Assembly (NCBI GenBank): GCA_020048255.1
Contig: JAIFMR010000134.1
Coordinates: 1 to 6,602 of the forward strand
Length of the DNA: 6,602 nt
Source: Rhodoferax sp.
GTDB taxonomy: Bacteria > Pseudomonadota > Gammaproteobacteria > Burkholderiales > Burkholderiaceae_C
Reading direction: 5' to 3'
Made by a program: the position numbers and the translations under genes. Below are positions 1 through 5,952 of this stretch, one piece after another. Positions within the stretch are counted from its first letter, which is position 1. The number at the start of each line of letters is the position of its first letter. The notes beneath the pieces were generated by a model, which did not search any database, was not told the DNA's origin, and worked only from the letters and a program-made list of their open reading frames with translations.

Positions 1-437
1 CTTCACTGACGCATGAGGGCGCCCCAGCAGTCTTCACCACTAGCGGTAATGAGCATGGCCACCTGGTGCTTCGTGGCGGCAGTCGTTGCGGCCCGAACTT
101 TGAGGCATCCAGCATTTCACAAGCCCTTGCGCTTTTGCAAAATGCGGGTGCGCCCCCCTCCATACTAGTGGACTGTAGCCACGCCAACAGCGGCAAGCGT
201 TATGAACAGCAACCCGCCGTCGCACACAACTTGGCGCAGCAAATAGCGGCCGGCCAAGCTGCCATCATTGGCGTCATGCTGGAAAGCCATTTGTTTGCGG
301 GGTCACAAAGCGTGATACCGGGACAGTCGTTGCGCTATGGGCAGAGCATTACCGATGGCTGTCTGTCGTTTGACGACGTGGTGCCGGTGCTTGACGAGTT
401 GGCGAAAGCGGTGCGAAAACGTAGGCGCTGTGCTTGA
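1..437 (+). CDS. aroG: DAHP synthase, class I (AroG/AroF type), C-terminal part only
   Basis: 3-Deoxy-7-phosphoheptulonate synthase condenses phosphoenolpyruvate with erythrose 4-phosphate, the first cytosolic step of the shikimate pathway. Only the last 144 residues are in the window. The frame is open from base 3 and ends at TGA 435-437; the start lies off the left edge. Three C-terminal metal-ligand motifs of the AroG/F/H family are intact: DCSHANS (His), MLESHL (Glu) and SITDGC (Asp), corresponding to E. coli AroG H268, E302 and D326. LRGG and GPNFEA near the left edge also fit. The C-terminus (ELAKAVRKRR plus two residues) matches normal family length, so the 3' end looks intact. The feedback-regulating N-terminus is not visible, so which isozyme this is (Tyr-, Phe- or Trp-sensitive) cannot be told; the symbol is generic. 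Confidence 0.95.
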   Translation, partial: SLTHEGAPAVFTTSGNEHGHLVLRGGSRCGPNFEASSISQALALLQNAGAPPSILVDCSHANSGKRYEQQPAVAHNLAQQIAAGQAAIIGVMLESHLFAGSQSVIPGQSLRYGQSITDGCLSFDDVVPVLDELAKAVRKRRRCA

Positions 438-464
438 CGCGCTGACCCAGGAATCGGCACGCGT

Positions 465-600
465 ACGCACAAAGACCCTGTGCTGTCTCTGGCGGCGCAT
501 TGTTTTGAAGCGCATTTGCTATGCTTTCGTCATCCGTCAGTAGTTGTGAAGTAGCGTGTTGGTGACGCATCGCAACACCAGAAAAAAATTGACCCATTCT
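465..600 (+). pseudogene. Relic of the 3' end of a lysR gene (copy A of a direct repeat)
   Basis: Read from 465 the DNA encodes THKDPVLSLAAHCFEAHLL, which aligns with the C-terminus TRKDRVLSPAARCFEAYLL of the intact LysR protein encoded at 4693-5592. An extra base near 521-522 then shifts frame, after which AFVIRQ reappears and is cut by TAG where the intact gene has lysine. DNA similarity to 5509-5641 is roughly 80% by eye. It continues beyond the lysR stop codon and fades by about 624. No similarity is seen upstream of 465, so the rest of that lysR copy is missing. It cannot make a working regulator. Either an old duplication of the lysR end or the remains of a paralogous lysR would explain it. 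Confidence 0.82.
465..600 (+). repeat. Imperfect direct repeat, left copy (partner 5509-5641)
   Basis: Left copy of a ~135-bp direct repeat whose partner covers the last 84 bases of the intact lysR gene plus its 3' flank. The coding part (465-520) matches at 47 of 56 positions. The next ~51 bases (523-573), which span the lysR stop codon position, match at about 46. After that similarity drops to about 60% and disappears by about 624. Gaps are one base near 521-522 and two bases near 574-575. Confidence 0.85.
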
Positions 601-649
601 CTCGATCAAGCTAGCGCACATTGGCGATACACAGCAGGCCGCATTTGAG

Positions 650-768
650 GACAGAATTAGTGGGCATGATACATATGCCTATCTGAAGGATGTGCTGACT
701 AGTCTGTCGACTCAGCGAAAAGTCAGATCGGTGAGCTATTGCCGCATCAATGGCAGGCGCAAGCCTAG
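650..768 (+). pseudogene. IS66-family transposase C-terminal remnant, frameshifted
   Basis: Two adjacent reading frames together rebuild the end of an IS66-type transposase (TnpC). Frame one at 662-718 reads GHDTYAYLKDVLTSLSTQR. One base appears to be lost around 719-723, after which frame two reads QIGELLPHQWQAQA and stops at TAG 766-768. The pattern GHDPYAYLKDVL...T...IxELLPHRW is the standard C-terminus of these DDE transposases. Everything upstream (zinc finger, catalytic DDE domain), the tnpA/tnpB helper genes and the terminal inverted repeats are missing or unrecognisable. This is a dead scrap of an insertion sequence. A long hydrophobic frame on the opposite strand (611-847) is its shadow. 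Confidence 0.8.
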
Positions 769-913
769 CGAGCAGAGAGGCAATGTAACGGATGACGTAT
801 GGAAGAAATACATAGAGGATCAGAAGCCAGAAACGCCAGATGATCATTTCAAGGTAGCGTAGAACAGTCGGCCGCCAGGCAGACTCTCACCGGCTTGAGC
901 CGTAATGACGTCG

Positions 914-933
914 CCCTCGCCTTTAGGCGAGGG
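914..933 (-). terminator. Hairpin downstream of hppD, probable transcription terminator
   Basis: CCCTCGCC, loop TTTA, GGCGAGGG: a perfect 8-bp GC-rich stem with a 4-base loop, beginning 5 bases past the hppD stop codon on the minus strand. Neither strand has a clear T-run after the stem, so a classic intrinsic terminator is not fully supported. It may act as an RNA 3'-end stabiliser or as a weak bidirectional terminator between convergent units. Confidence 0.55.
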
Positions 934-937
934 TAGT

Positions 938-2011
938 TCACAGTTCGATCACCCCGCGACGCAGTTGATCTCGCTCCATTGACTCAAACAATGCTTTGAA
1001 GTTGCCCTCGCCAAAGCCTTCGTCGCCTTTGCGCTGGATAAATTCAAAGAACACCGGCCCCAGCAGGGTTTGGGAGAAAATCTGCAACAAAAGCCGCGTG
1101 GAGCCTCCTTCGGTAGAACCGTCCAGCAAAATGCCTCGGGTCTGCAACTCGCTCACGGTTTCGCCGTGGCTCGGCAGGCGTTCATTAAGCATTTCATAGT
1201 AGGTGCTGCTCGGAGTTGACATGAGTGGCACACCGGCGGCCCGCAGTTTGTCCAGAGAATCCATCAGGTTGTCAGTCAGCAGGGCAATGTGCTGAATGCC
1301 CTCGCCGTTGTATTGCATTAAAAACTCTTCAATCTGGCCACCGCTGCCTTTGGCTTCTTCATTGAGTGGGATGCGGATTTTTCCATCCGGCGCAGTCATC
1401 GCGCGCGAAGTCAGACCGGTGTACTCGCCCTTGATATCGAAGTAGCGGATTTCTCGGAAGTTGAAGATGCGCTCGTAAAAGCTGCCCCAAAACGCCATAC
1501 GCCCACGGTAGACGTTGTGGGTCAGATGGTCGATCAGTTTGAAGCCGTGTCCCACCGGGTGGCGGTCTATGCCATCGATGAATTCGAAGTCGATGTCGTA
1601 AATGCTTTTGCCATCTTCAAAGCGGTCTATAAGGTACAGTGGCGCGCTACCAATGCCCTTGATGGCTGGCAATCGAAGCTCCATCGGTCCGGTAGGAATG
1701 TCAACCGGCTGCGCGCCCATCTCAAGTGCGCGGTAGTAAGCCTTGTGCGAGTCCTTCACGCGAAATGCCATGCTGCAGGCACCCGGCCCGTGCTCAGCTG
1801 CGAAGTAGGTGGCCGCGCTTTTGGGTTCACGGTTAATGATAAAATTAATGTCCCCCTGACGATACAAATCCACATCTTTGGACCGGTGCCGGGCCACCTT
1901 GATAAAGCCGAGTTGCTCCATCAGCGGCTCCAAAAGTCCAGCCTTAGGCGAGGCAAACTCTACAAACTCAAAGCCCATCAGGCCCATCGGATTTTCAAAT
2001 AAATCTGCCAT
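938..2011 (-). CDS. hppD: 4-hydroxyphenylpyruvate dioxygenase
   Basis: Cytosolic Fe(II) enzyme converting 4-hydroxyphenylpyruvate and O2 to homogentisate and CO2 in tyrosine/phenylalanine breakdown. The product is 357 residues, the usual length for short bacterial HPPDs. It has two VOC halves: an N-terminal domain (about 10-145) and a catalytic C-terminal domain (about 155-345). The iron-binding facial triad is complete: H162 (DHLTHNV), H241 (GIQHIALLTDN) and E323 (FFEFIQRKGDEGFGEGNF), matching H161/H240/E322 of the Pseudomonas fluorescens enzyme. The C-terminal RKGDEGFGEGNFKALF segment that closes the active site is present. The ATG at 2009-2011 has GGAG 7 bases upstream. It is the last gene of the operon, 48 bases after maiA; that gap is the longest inside the operon, but I see no convincing promoter in it. 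A hairpin follows the stop. Confidence 0.97.
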   Translation of the reverse strand: MADLFENPMGLMGFEFVEFASPKAGLLEPLMEQLGFIKVARHRSKDVDLYRQGDINFIINREPKSAATYFAAEHGPGACSMAFRVKDSHKAYYRALEMGAQPVDIPTGPMELRLPAIKGIGSAPLYLIDRFEDGKSIYDIDFEFIDGIDRHPVGHGFKLIDHLTHNVYRGRMAFWGSFYERIFNFREIRYFDIKGEYTGLTSRAMTAPDGKIRIPLNEEAKGSGGQIEEFLMQYNGEGIQHIALLTDNLMDSLDKLRAAGVPLMSTPSSTYYEMLNERLPSHGETVSELQTRGILLDGSTEGGSTRLLLQIFSQTLLGPVFFEFIQRKGDEGFGEGNFKALFESMERDQLRRGVIEL

Positions 2012-2059
2012 GCTCTAACTCCGTATCGTGTGAATTTAAATGGAACAAGTCTTCGCCTG

Positions 2060-2710
2060 TTAAGCAGCGTCAGCTTGGTTTTCGGGGGCGGCCTGCTCGA
2101 ACGCCGGTAGTGCATGGCAGGCGGCGTCGATGCGTGTAATGGTGGGGTAGGGCTCCATGGGCAAAGCGTAGCGTCGTGCATTGGTTACTTGTGGCACCAG
2201 GCAGCAATCGGCCAGCGTAGGCGTGTCCCCATGGCAGTAGCGCCCGGTATACGGGCTTTGTGTCAGCATGGCTTCCAGTGCGTTAAACCCTAGAGCAACC
2301 CAATGCAAGTACCAGGTAGTACGGGCTGCTTCATCAAGACCCAATGGCTGCTCCAGGTATTGCAATACCCGCAGATTGTTCAGCGGGTGGATGTCGCAGG
2401 CGATGGCTTGCATCAACGAGCGCACCACGGCACGTTGGTTCACGTCTTTGGGCAGCAAGGAGGGACTCGGGTAGGCTTCTTCCAAATATTCCATGATGGC
2501 CACCGACTGGCACAGCACCATGTCGCCATCGACCAGAGTGGGCACCAATTGCGTCGGATTCAAGGCAGCGTAAGCGGCGCTATGCTGCTCCCCGCCGTTG
2601 CGCAGCAGGTGCACCGGCACGTGGCTGTGTGCTAGTCCTTTCAGTTGCAGCGCAATACGCACCCGGTAGGCGGCTGAGCTACGAAAATAGGTGTAAAGCG
2701 TGGTGGGCAT
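2060..2710 (-). CDS. maiA: Maleylacetoacetate isomerase (zeta-class glutathione transferase)
   Basis: Glutathione-dependent cis-trans isomerase turning 4-maleylacetoacetate into 4-fumarylacetoacetate, cytosolic. The product is 216 residues, normal for the family. The N-terminal thioredoxin-like domain (1-82) carries the zeta signature SSAAYRVRIAL (11-21); the third position is Ala where eukaryotic enzymes have Cys (SSCSWRVRIAL), as is common in bacteria. It also carries the cis-proline motif LVPTLVDGD (55-63) and the glutathione gamma-Glu contact QS (68-69). The helical C-terminal domain includes PLNNLRVLQYL (109-119) and TPTLADCCLVPQV (163-175). The frame is open 90 bases further upstream, but that extension lies inside fahA and is Arg-rich, so ATG 2708-2710 is chosen. 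AAGG of the ribosome site overlaps the fahA stop codon, and the two genes are 11 bases apart, implying coupled translation. A closely related role in gentisate-type pathways (maleylpyruvate isomerase) is less likely given the neighbours. Confidence 0.96.
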   Translation of the reverse strand: MPTTLYTYFRSSAAYRVRIALQLKGLAHSHVPVHLLRNGGEQHSAAYAALNPTQLVPTLVDGDMVLCQSVAIMEYLEEAYPSPSLLPKDVNQRAVVRSLMQAIACDIHPLNNLRVLQYLEQPLGLDEAARTTWYLHWVALGFNALEAMLTQSPYTGRYCHGDTPTLADCCLVPQVTNARRYALPMEPYPTITRIDAACHALPAFEQAAPENQADAA

Positions 2711-2721
2711 GCTGGTGCGCC

Positions 2722-4044
2722 TTATGTCACGGTGCGCGCCGGCAACAGGGTGCCACTGACCTCGCCAAAGCCGATGCGAACGGCGCCTTCGCGCTGGCAA
2801 GAGCCCTTGAATATCACCCGGTCACCGTCTTCCAAAAAGGTACGGATTTCGCCGTTGGGCAGGGCAATGGCGTGTTTGCCGCCCTGCGTTAGTTCTATCA
2901 GTGCTCCCGCCTCTTGAGGTAGGGGCCCGGATTGAGTACCGCTACCAAGCAAGTCGCCCGGGCACAGGTTGCAGCCGTTCACAGTATGGTGCGCCACCAT
3001 CTGCGAAACCGACCAGTAGGCCTGCCGAAAGTTGCTCGCCGATAGTCGGTGTGGGGCGATCCCCCTTACGCGCATGATTGCGGTCTCTATCCAGACTTCC
3101 AATGCAATATTCAACGCGCCGGATTCGCGCAGCGATCTGCTGTCAAGGTACGGCAATGGTTGCGGGTGGTCGAGTGGGCGTTGCCAGGCGCATCGGTAGG
3201 GTGCCAGCGCTTCCAGCGTCACCACCCAGGGTGATACCGTGCTGGCAAAGTTCTTTGATAAAAACGGACCCAATGGTTGGTATTCCCATCCCTGGACATC
3301 ACGCGCGGACCAGTCGTTGAACAGGCACAGGCCAAACACATGGTGATCAGCATCATCCAGTGCAATCGGTTCGCCAAGCACGTTGCCGGTGCCCATAAAC
3401 ACACCCACTTCAAGTTCGTAGTCCACGCGCTTGCTTGGGCCAAGCACCGGTTTTGTTGCGCCTAGTGCAATGGTCTGCCCCAGCGGGCGGTGAAAGCTCT
3501 GACCCGACACCCCAATGCTCGAAGAGCGTCCGTGATATCCGATCGGCACCCACTGGTAGTTAGGCATCAGAGGGTTGTCCGGGCGGAGCAATTTGCCAAC
3601 GTTGGTTGCGTGGTGAATGGAGGTGTAAAAGTCGGTGTAGTCGCCAATGTGAGCTGGCAAAGCGTATTCGGCCTGGGCTTGCGGCAGTAGGCAGTTTTGC
3701 AATATGGCTTGTGTGCCAGAGCCTTCACGCAGTGCACATGAAAGTGCCATACGCAAGCTTGACCAAGCGGGACTCCCCAGCGCCATAAACGCGTTGAGGG
3801 TAGATGCGCAACATGCCAGTGCAGGTGCCGCAGCGGTTTCGGTGAATACACCACCAGCATGCGCGGCGCTTACGTCCAAAATAGTGTTGCCAATGGCTAC
3901 GCCCACTCGAAAATCTTCCATGCTGCTCGCGCGGCGAAACACACCAAACGGTAGGTTTTGAATCGGGAAGTCAGTCCCTTCTTCGTTGGCCGAGGCAATC
4001 CAGCTGTGCAGCATCGGATTGTGGGTTTCGTTCAATGCGCTCAT
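2722..4044 (-). CDS. fahA: Fumarylacetoacetase
   Basis: Hydrolyses 4-fumarylacetoacetate to fumarate and acetoacetate, the last step of tyrosine catabolism; cytosolic metal-dependent C-C hydrolase. The product is 440 residues, against 419 for mammalian FAH. An N-terminal SH3-like domain (about 1-128, with FPIQNLPFGVF at 26-36) precedes the FAH catalytic fold. Residues aligning with the mouse active site are all present: D138, Y140, H145 and R154 (mouse D126, Y128, H133, R142); E210 and E212 (E199, E201); D244, Q251, Y255 and K264 (D233, Q240, Y244, K253); and E384 (E364). Metal ligands and the catalytic His/Glu pair are therefore intact. ATG 4042-4044 is preferred over the open extension to 4113 because MSALNETH...SW is the family N-terminus. 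Its ATGA overlaps the stop of the upstream VOC gene by 4 bases, so translation is probably coupled; only a distant GAGG lies upstream. maiA follows after 11 bases. Confidence 0.97.
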   Translation of the reverse strand: MSALNETHNPMLHSWIASANEEGTDFPIQNLPFGVFRRASSMEDFRVGVAIGNTILDVSAAHAGGVFTETAAAPALACCASTLNAFMALGSPAWSSLRMALSCALREGSGTQAILQNCLLPQAQAEYALPAHIGDYTDFYTSIHHATNVGKLLRPDNPLMPNYQWVPIGYHGRSSSIGVSGQSFHRPLGQTIALGATKPVLGPSKRVDYELEVGVFMGTGNVLGEPIALDDADHHVFGLCLFNDWSARDVQGWEYQPLGPFLSKNFASTVSPWVVTLEALAPYRCAWQRPLDHPQPLPYLDSRSLRESGALNIALEVWIETAIMRVRGIAPHRLSASNFRQAYWSVSQMVAHHTVNGCNLCPGDLLGSGTQSGPLPQEAGALIELTQGGKHAIALPNGEIRTFLEDGDRVIFKGSCQREGAVRIGFGEVSGTLLPARTVT

Positions 4045-4583
4045 GCTTGCCCAAATCCTCGGCCAGTGTGCATCCAGGCGGCGTGCTTGGGTGCGCGCTT
4101 GGTAAGATTCCATTCGTTAATCATGTCCCACTTTACTTCGTCTAATGCCTTCATCATGGCCGGCGTGGCCGTATTGCAGGCCAGCTCCAGCCGATGTCCG
4201 CTGGGGTCAAAAAAGTAAATAGACTTGAAGATGGTGTGGTCGGTCACGCCAACCACTTCAATGCCCGCAGCCTCCAGTCGTTCTTTGGTGGCCAGAAGCT
4301 CGTCCATGGTGGCAACCTCAAAAGCCAGGTGTTGGGTCCAGACCGGGGTGTTTTGGTCACGACACATAGCGGGGTTGTTGGGTAGTTCAAAAAACGCCAG
4401 GATGTTACCGGCGCCGGCATCTATAAAAACATGCATGTAAGGGTCGGCAGCTTTGGTGGAGGGAACTTCGTTCTCCGCAATGGCCAGTACAAATGTCATA
4501 TCTAAATGTTTTTCGTACCACTGCACCGTTTCTTTGGCATTGATGCAGCGATAGGCAACGTGGTGGATCTTTTGAATCGGCAT
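4041..4583 (-). CDS. VOC-superfamily (glyoxalase I / extradiol dioxygenase fold) metalloprotein, first gene of the tyrosine operon
   Basis: A 180-residue protein with two paired VOC modules: about 5-67 (IHHVAYRCINAKETVQWYEKHL to AFFELPNN) and about 82-136 (TQHLAFEVATMDELL to DPSGHRLELAC). A basic, Trp-containing tail (about 150-180) runs past the fold. Candidate metal ligands sit at the expected strand positions: H8, E66, H85 and E133. The set matches glyoxalase I (H/E/H/E), and H8/H85/E133 also fits one-domain type I extradiol dioxygenases. ATG 4581-4583 has AAGG 7 bases upstream; the open extension to 4631 is Pro/His-rich and enters the control region, so it was dropped. It overlaps fahA by 4 bases and leads the operon, so it very likely acts in tyrosine/homogentisate breakdown. 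The substrate is unknown: ring opening of homogentisate, an isomerase-like helper, or detoxification of a reactive intermediate are all possible. Fold and location are sure; function is inference. Confidence 0.9.
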   Translation of the reverse strand: MPIQKIHHVAYRCINAKETVQWYEKHLDMTFVLAIAENEVPSTKAADPYMHVFIDAGAGNILAFFELPNNPAMCRDQNTPVWTQHLAFEVATMDELLATKERLEAAGIEVVGVTDHTIFKSIYFFDPSGHRLELACNTATPAMMKALDEVKWDMINEWNLTKRAPKHAAWMHTGRGFGQA

Positions 4584-4629
4584 GTCGGTACCTTGGTGGC
4601 GGTGGGGCAAAGCGGGTTGAACCGGCCGC

Positions 4630-4658
4630 ATTTGAATCCAGATTCACCTATCATGCAA
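4630..4658 (-). promoter_or_regulatory. Candidate promoter of the VOC-fahA-maiA-hppD operon
   Basis: On the minus strand TTGCAT (4653-4658) and TCAAAT (4630-4635) are separated by 17 bases, the best -35/-10 pair I find between the divergent genes. The match to sigma-70 consensus is only moderate (3/6 and 4/6). The start point would leave a leader of about 40 bases before ATG 4583. The spacer and the edge of the -10 hold the 14-bp palindrome, as expected for a regulated promoter. No convincing pair was found for the lysR side; TACAAT at 4668-4673 is a possible -10. Confidence 0.35.
4633..4646. promoter_or_regulatory. Palindrome TGAATC-CA-GATTCA, candidate regulator binding site
   Basis: A perfect 6-bp inverted repeat with a 2-base centre in the 109-base divergent region between the VOC gene and lysR. 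LysR-type regulators commonly bind a T-N11-A palindrome here; this one is T-N12-A, so it is close to but not exactly the textbook form. Its position, 47 bases before the lysR ATG and 50 before the VOC ATG, suits control of both directions. Confidence 0.5.
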
Positions 4659-4692
4659 ACCACTTTTTACAATGAAACTATAGAGTTTGCTT

Positions 4693-5592
4693 ATGAATGT
4701 CACGTTGCGCCAACTGCGGGCCTTTTGCGCGCTGGCCCAAACTGCCAGCTTTACCGAAGCTGCGGTCATCCTGTTTGTTACCCAGTCGGCGCTGAGTGGT
4801 TTGATACGAGAACTGGAAGCTGCACTTGGCGTGCAGTTGGTGCGGCGCAGCACTCGCAAGGTGTCGCTCTCGGATGCAGGGCGAGAGTTTTACCCACTGG
4901 CGCAAAAGATTCTGCAGGACCTCGATGGTGCGCTTGGCGCCATCGCCGACATCAAAGCACTCAAGCGCGGTGTGGTTCGAATTGCAGCGCCGCAGCTGTT
5001 TTCCTGTTCGGTGTTACCCGATGTGATGGCCGGTTTTGCGCAGGAACATCCGGAAATAGAGGTGCGTCTGGTCGACTGCATGGTGGAAGCCGTGCAGACC
5101 AAAGTACGCAGTGGTGAGGTGGATTTTGGTGTGGGACCGGAGCGTGAGTCATCTAGCGATGTAGATGCTACGCCCCTCTTTCAAATGCCGTTTGTAGTGG
5201 TGTTTCCACGCGGGAATGTGCTGCAAAAGCGAAAAACGGTGAGTTGGGCCGAGGCTTTATCGCACCCCATGATTGCGCTGCAAGGCGAGTTCACTCAGCG
5301 CTTGCGAGGCGATTTGCAGACAGGTGTGCGCGTAGTCAACTTTGGCCCGGTTCGCGAGGTTGGCTTCATGACCACTGCGTTTGCGATGGTCAGTGCAGGG
5401 TTGGGGGTTACCACCTGCCTGCCCTACGCCAATGCACTCATTAGCTTGCACGGGTTGCTGAGTCGTCCCTTGTGTGAGCCACAGGTGGAACGTAAGTTTT
5501 TTGTATTTACGCGCAAAGACCGTGTGCTGTCGCCGGCGGCCCGCTGTTTTGAGGCGTATTTGCTAGCTTTCGTCATCCGTCAGAAATGGTGA
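4693..5592 (+). CDS. LysR-type transcriptional regulator, likely controls the divergent tyrosine operon
   Basis: A 299-residue DNA-binding regulator. The N-terminal winged helix-turn-helix (about 3-62) has the family pattern: LRQLRAFCALAQTASFTEAA, then VTQSALSGLIRELEAALGVQLV, then RRSTRKVSLSDAGREF. A linker helix (about 63-90) leads to a periplasmic-binding-like effector domain (about 92-290), starting GVVRIAAPQLFSCSVLP and including EVDFGVG. ATG 4693-4695 gives the standard start; a TTG two codons earlier is in frame but unneeded. The ribosome site is weak (AGAG about 7 bases upstream). It is divergent from the VOC-fahA-maiA-hppD operon with 109 bases between starts, the usual layout for a LysR activator that also represses itself. 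The effector is probably a tyrosine-pathway intermediate such as homogentisate or 4-hydroxyphenylpyruvate (inference). The last 84 bases and the 3' flank are repeated at 465-600. No terminator is evident after the stop. Confidence 0.95.
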   Translation: MNVTLRQLRAFCALAQTASFTEAAVILFVTQSALSGLIRELEAALGVQLVRRSTRKVSLSDAGREFYPLAQKILQDLDGALGAIADIKALKRGVVRIAAPQLFSCSVLPDVMAGFAQEHPEIEVRLVDCMVEAVQTKVRSGEVDFGVGPERESSSDVDATPLFQMPFVVVFPRGNVLQKRKTVSWAEALSHPMIALQGEFTQRLRGDLQTGVRVVNFGPVREVGFMTTAFAMVSAGLGVTTCLPYANALISLHGLLSRPLCEPQVERKFFVFTRKDRVLSPAARCFEAYLLAFVIRQKW

Positions 5593-5641
5593 AGTAGCGT
5601 GCTGGTGACGCGTCGCGGCCAGAAGCATACTGCACCATTCT
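5509..5641 (+). repeat. Imperfect direct repeat, right copy (partner 465-600)
   Basis: Right copy of the ~135-bp repeat, containing the last 84 bases of the intact lysR frame and about 50 bases after its TGA. Weak similarity to the left copy runs on to about 5665. The two copies bracket the whole tyrosine operon and its regulator (about 5 kb). Confidence 0.85.
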
Positions 5642-5732
5642 TAAGTTCAAGTCAGCGGAAAATGGTGCATGGCGGCAATGCCGAAACAGCCGACTCGCAT
5701 GCGAGAGTTATGGCGTGGGCCTTGCAGTTGAA

Positions 5733-5948
5733 ATCGGGCTGGGCGTAGTTTCCGTTTATCTTGGTGACGTAGTAGAAAACGTCTTTATGCTCGACCAGCA
5801 TCTCGCGCATACCGTGGTCGATTACGATCGCCAGTTCACCCACAAATGCCTGGTCGTAGGCCCTGGCCCTGCTGTTGGGGATCGTGGCTGACGTCAGGTG
5901 GCTGGTGCCTTCCTGGTGTTGCAGGCCCTCGCCACCCAGCGTGGTGCG
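5733..5948 (-). pseudogene. Remnant of a homodimeric pyruvate dehydrogenase-type E1 subunit (AceE/MdeB family)
   Basis: About 72 residues read on the minus strand align with an internal part of AceE-family thiamine-diphosphate E1 enzymes: RTTLGGEGLQHQEGTSH (AceE: RTTLNGEGLQHEDGHSH), ATIPNS..AYDQAF (TIPNCISYDPAY), then GELAIVIDHGMREML and KDVFYYVTKINGNYAQPD (VYYYITTLNENYHMP). Intact proteins of this family are near 890 residues, so this is under a tenth of one. The surrounding open frame (5652-6107) is accidental on both sides. A 6-bp tandem copy (GGCCCT twice, 5859-5870) inserts an extra Arg-Ala between the TIPN and YD motifs. Together with the neighbouring fragments it is best read as a relic of mdeB, the 2-oxobutyrate dehydrogenase E1 of methionine breakdown. 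A stray aceE scrap is the alternative. Confidence 0.83.
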
Positions 5949-5952
5949 TACA

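Larger units (their letters stand above)
438..937. other. 500-bp gap with gene relics, no intact gene
   Basis: This stretch separates the DAHP synthase stop from the hppD stop; the two genes converge on it. It holds a lysR 3'-end relic at 465-600, an IS66 transposase relic at about 650-768, and a hairpin at 914-933. Between 769 and 900 I recognise nothing. Bases from about 600 to 860 look more AT-rich than the flanking operon, which fits debris from mobile DNA. No promoter or RNA gene stands out. Confidence 0.7.

Noticed and set aside
611..847. Hydrophobic 78-codon minus-strand frame as a small membrane protein
   Set aside because: It is antisense to the IS66 transposase relic; its hydrophobicity comes from the complement of that coding sequence.
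1517..2002. 161-codon plus-strand frame inside hppD
   Set aside because: Shadow of hppD, whose catalytic residues and family length are unambiguous.
2711..2800. N-terminal extension of maiA
   Set aside because: It overlaps the end of fahA and is Arg-rich; MPTTLYTYFRSSAAYR at 2710 is the family start and has a ribosome site.
4045..4113. N-terminal extension of fahA
   Set aside because: It overlaps the VOC gene; the ATGA overlap start at 4044 fits both the family N-terminus and operon spacing.
4687..4692. TTG start for lysR two codons upstream
   Set aside because: ATG 4693 gives the normal LysR N-terminus.
465..5641. The two direct repeats as attachment sites of an integrative element
   Set aside because: There is no integrase, tRNA or mobility gene between them, and the repeats include degraded coding sequence, which fits duplication better.
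5694..5705. Perfect 12-bp palindrome CTCGCATGCGAG
   Set aside because: It lies in relic DNA with no promoter or gene start nearby; a single dyad of this length could arise by chance.
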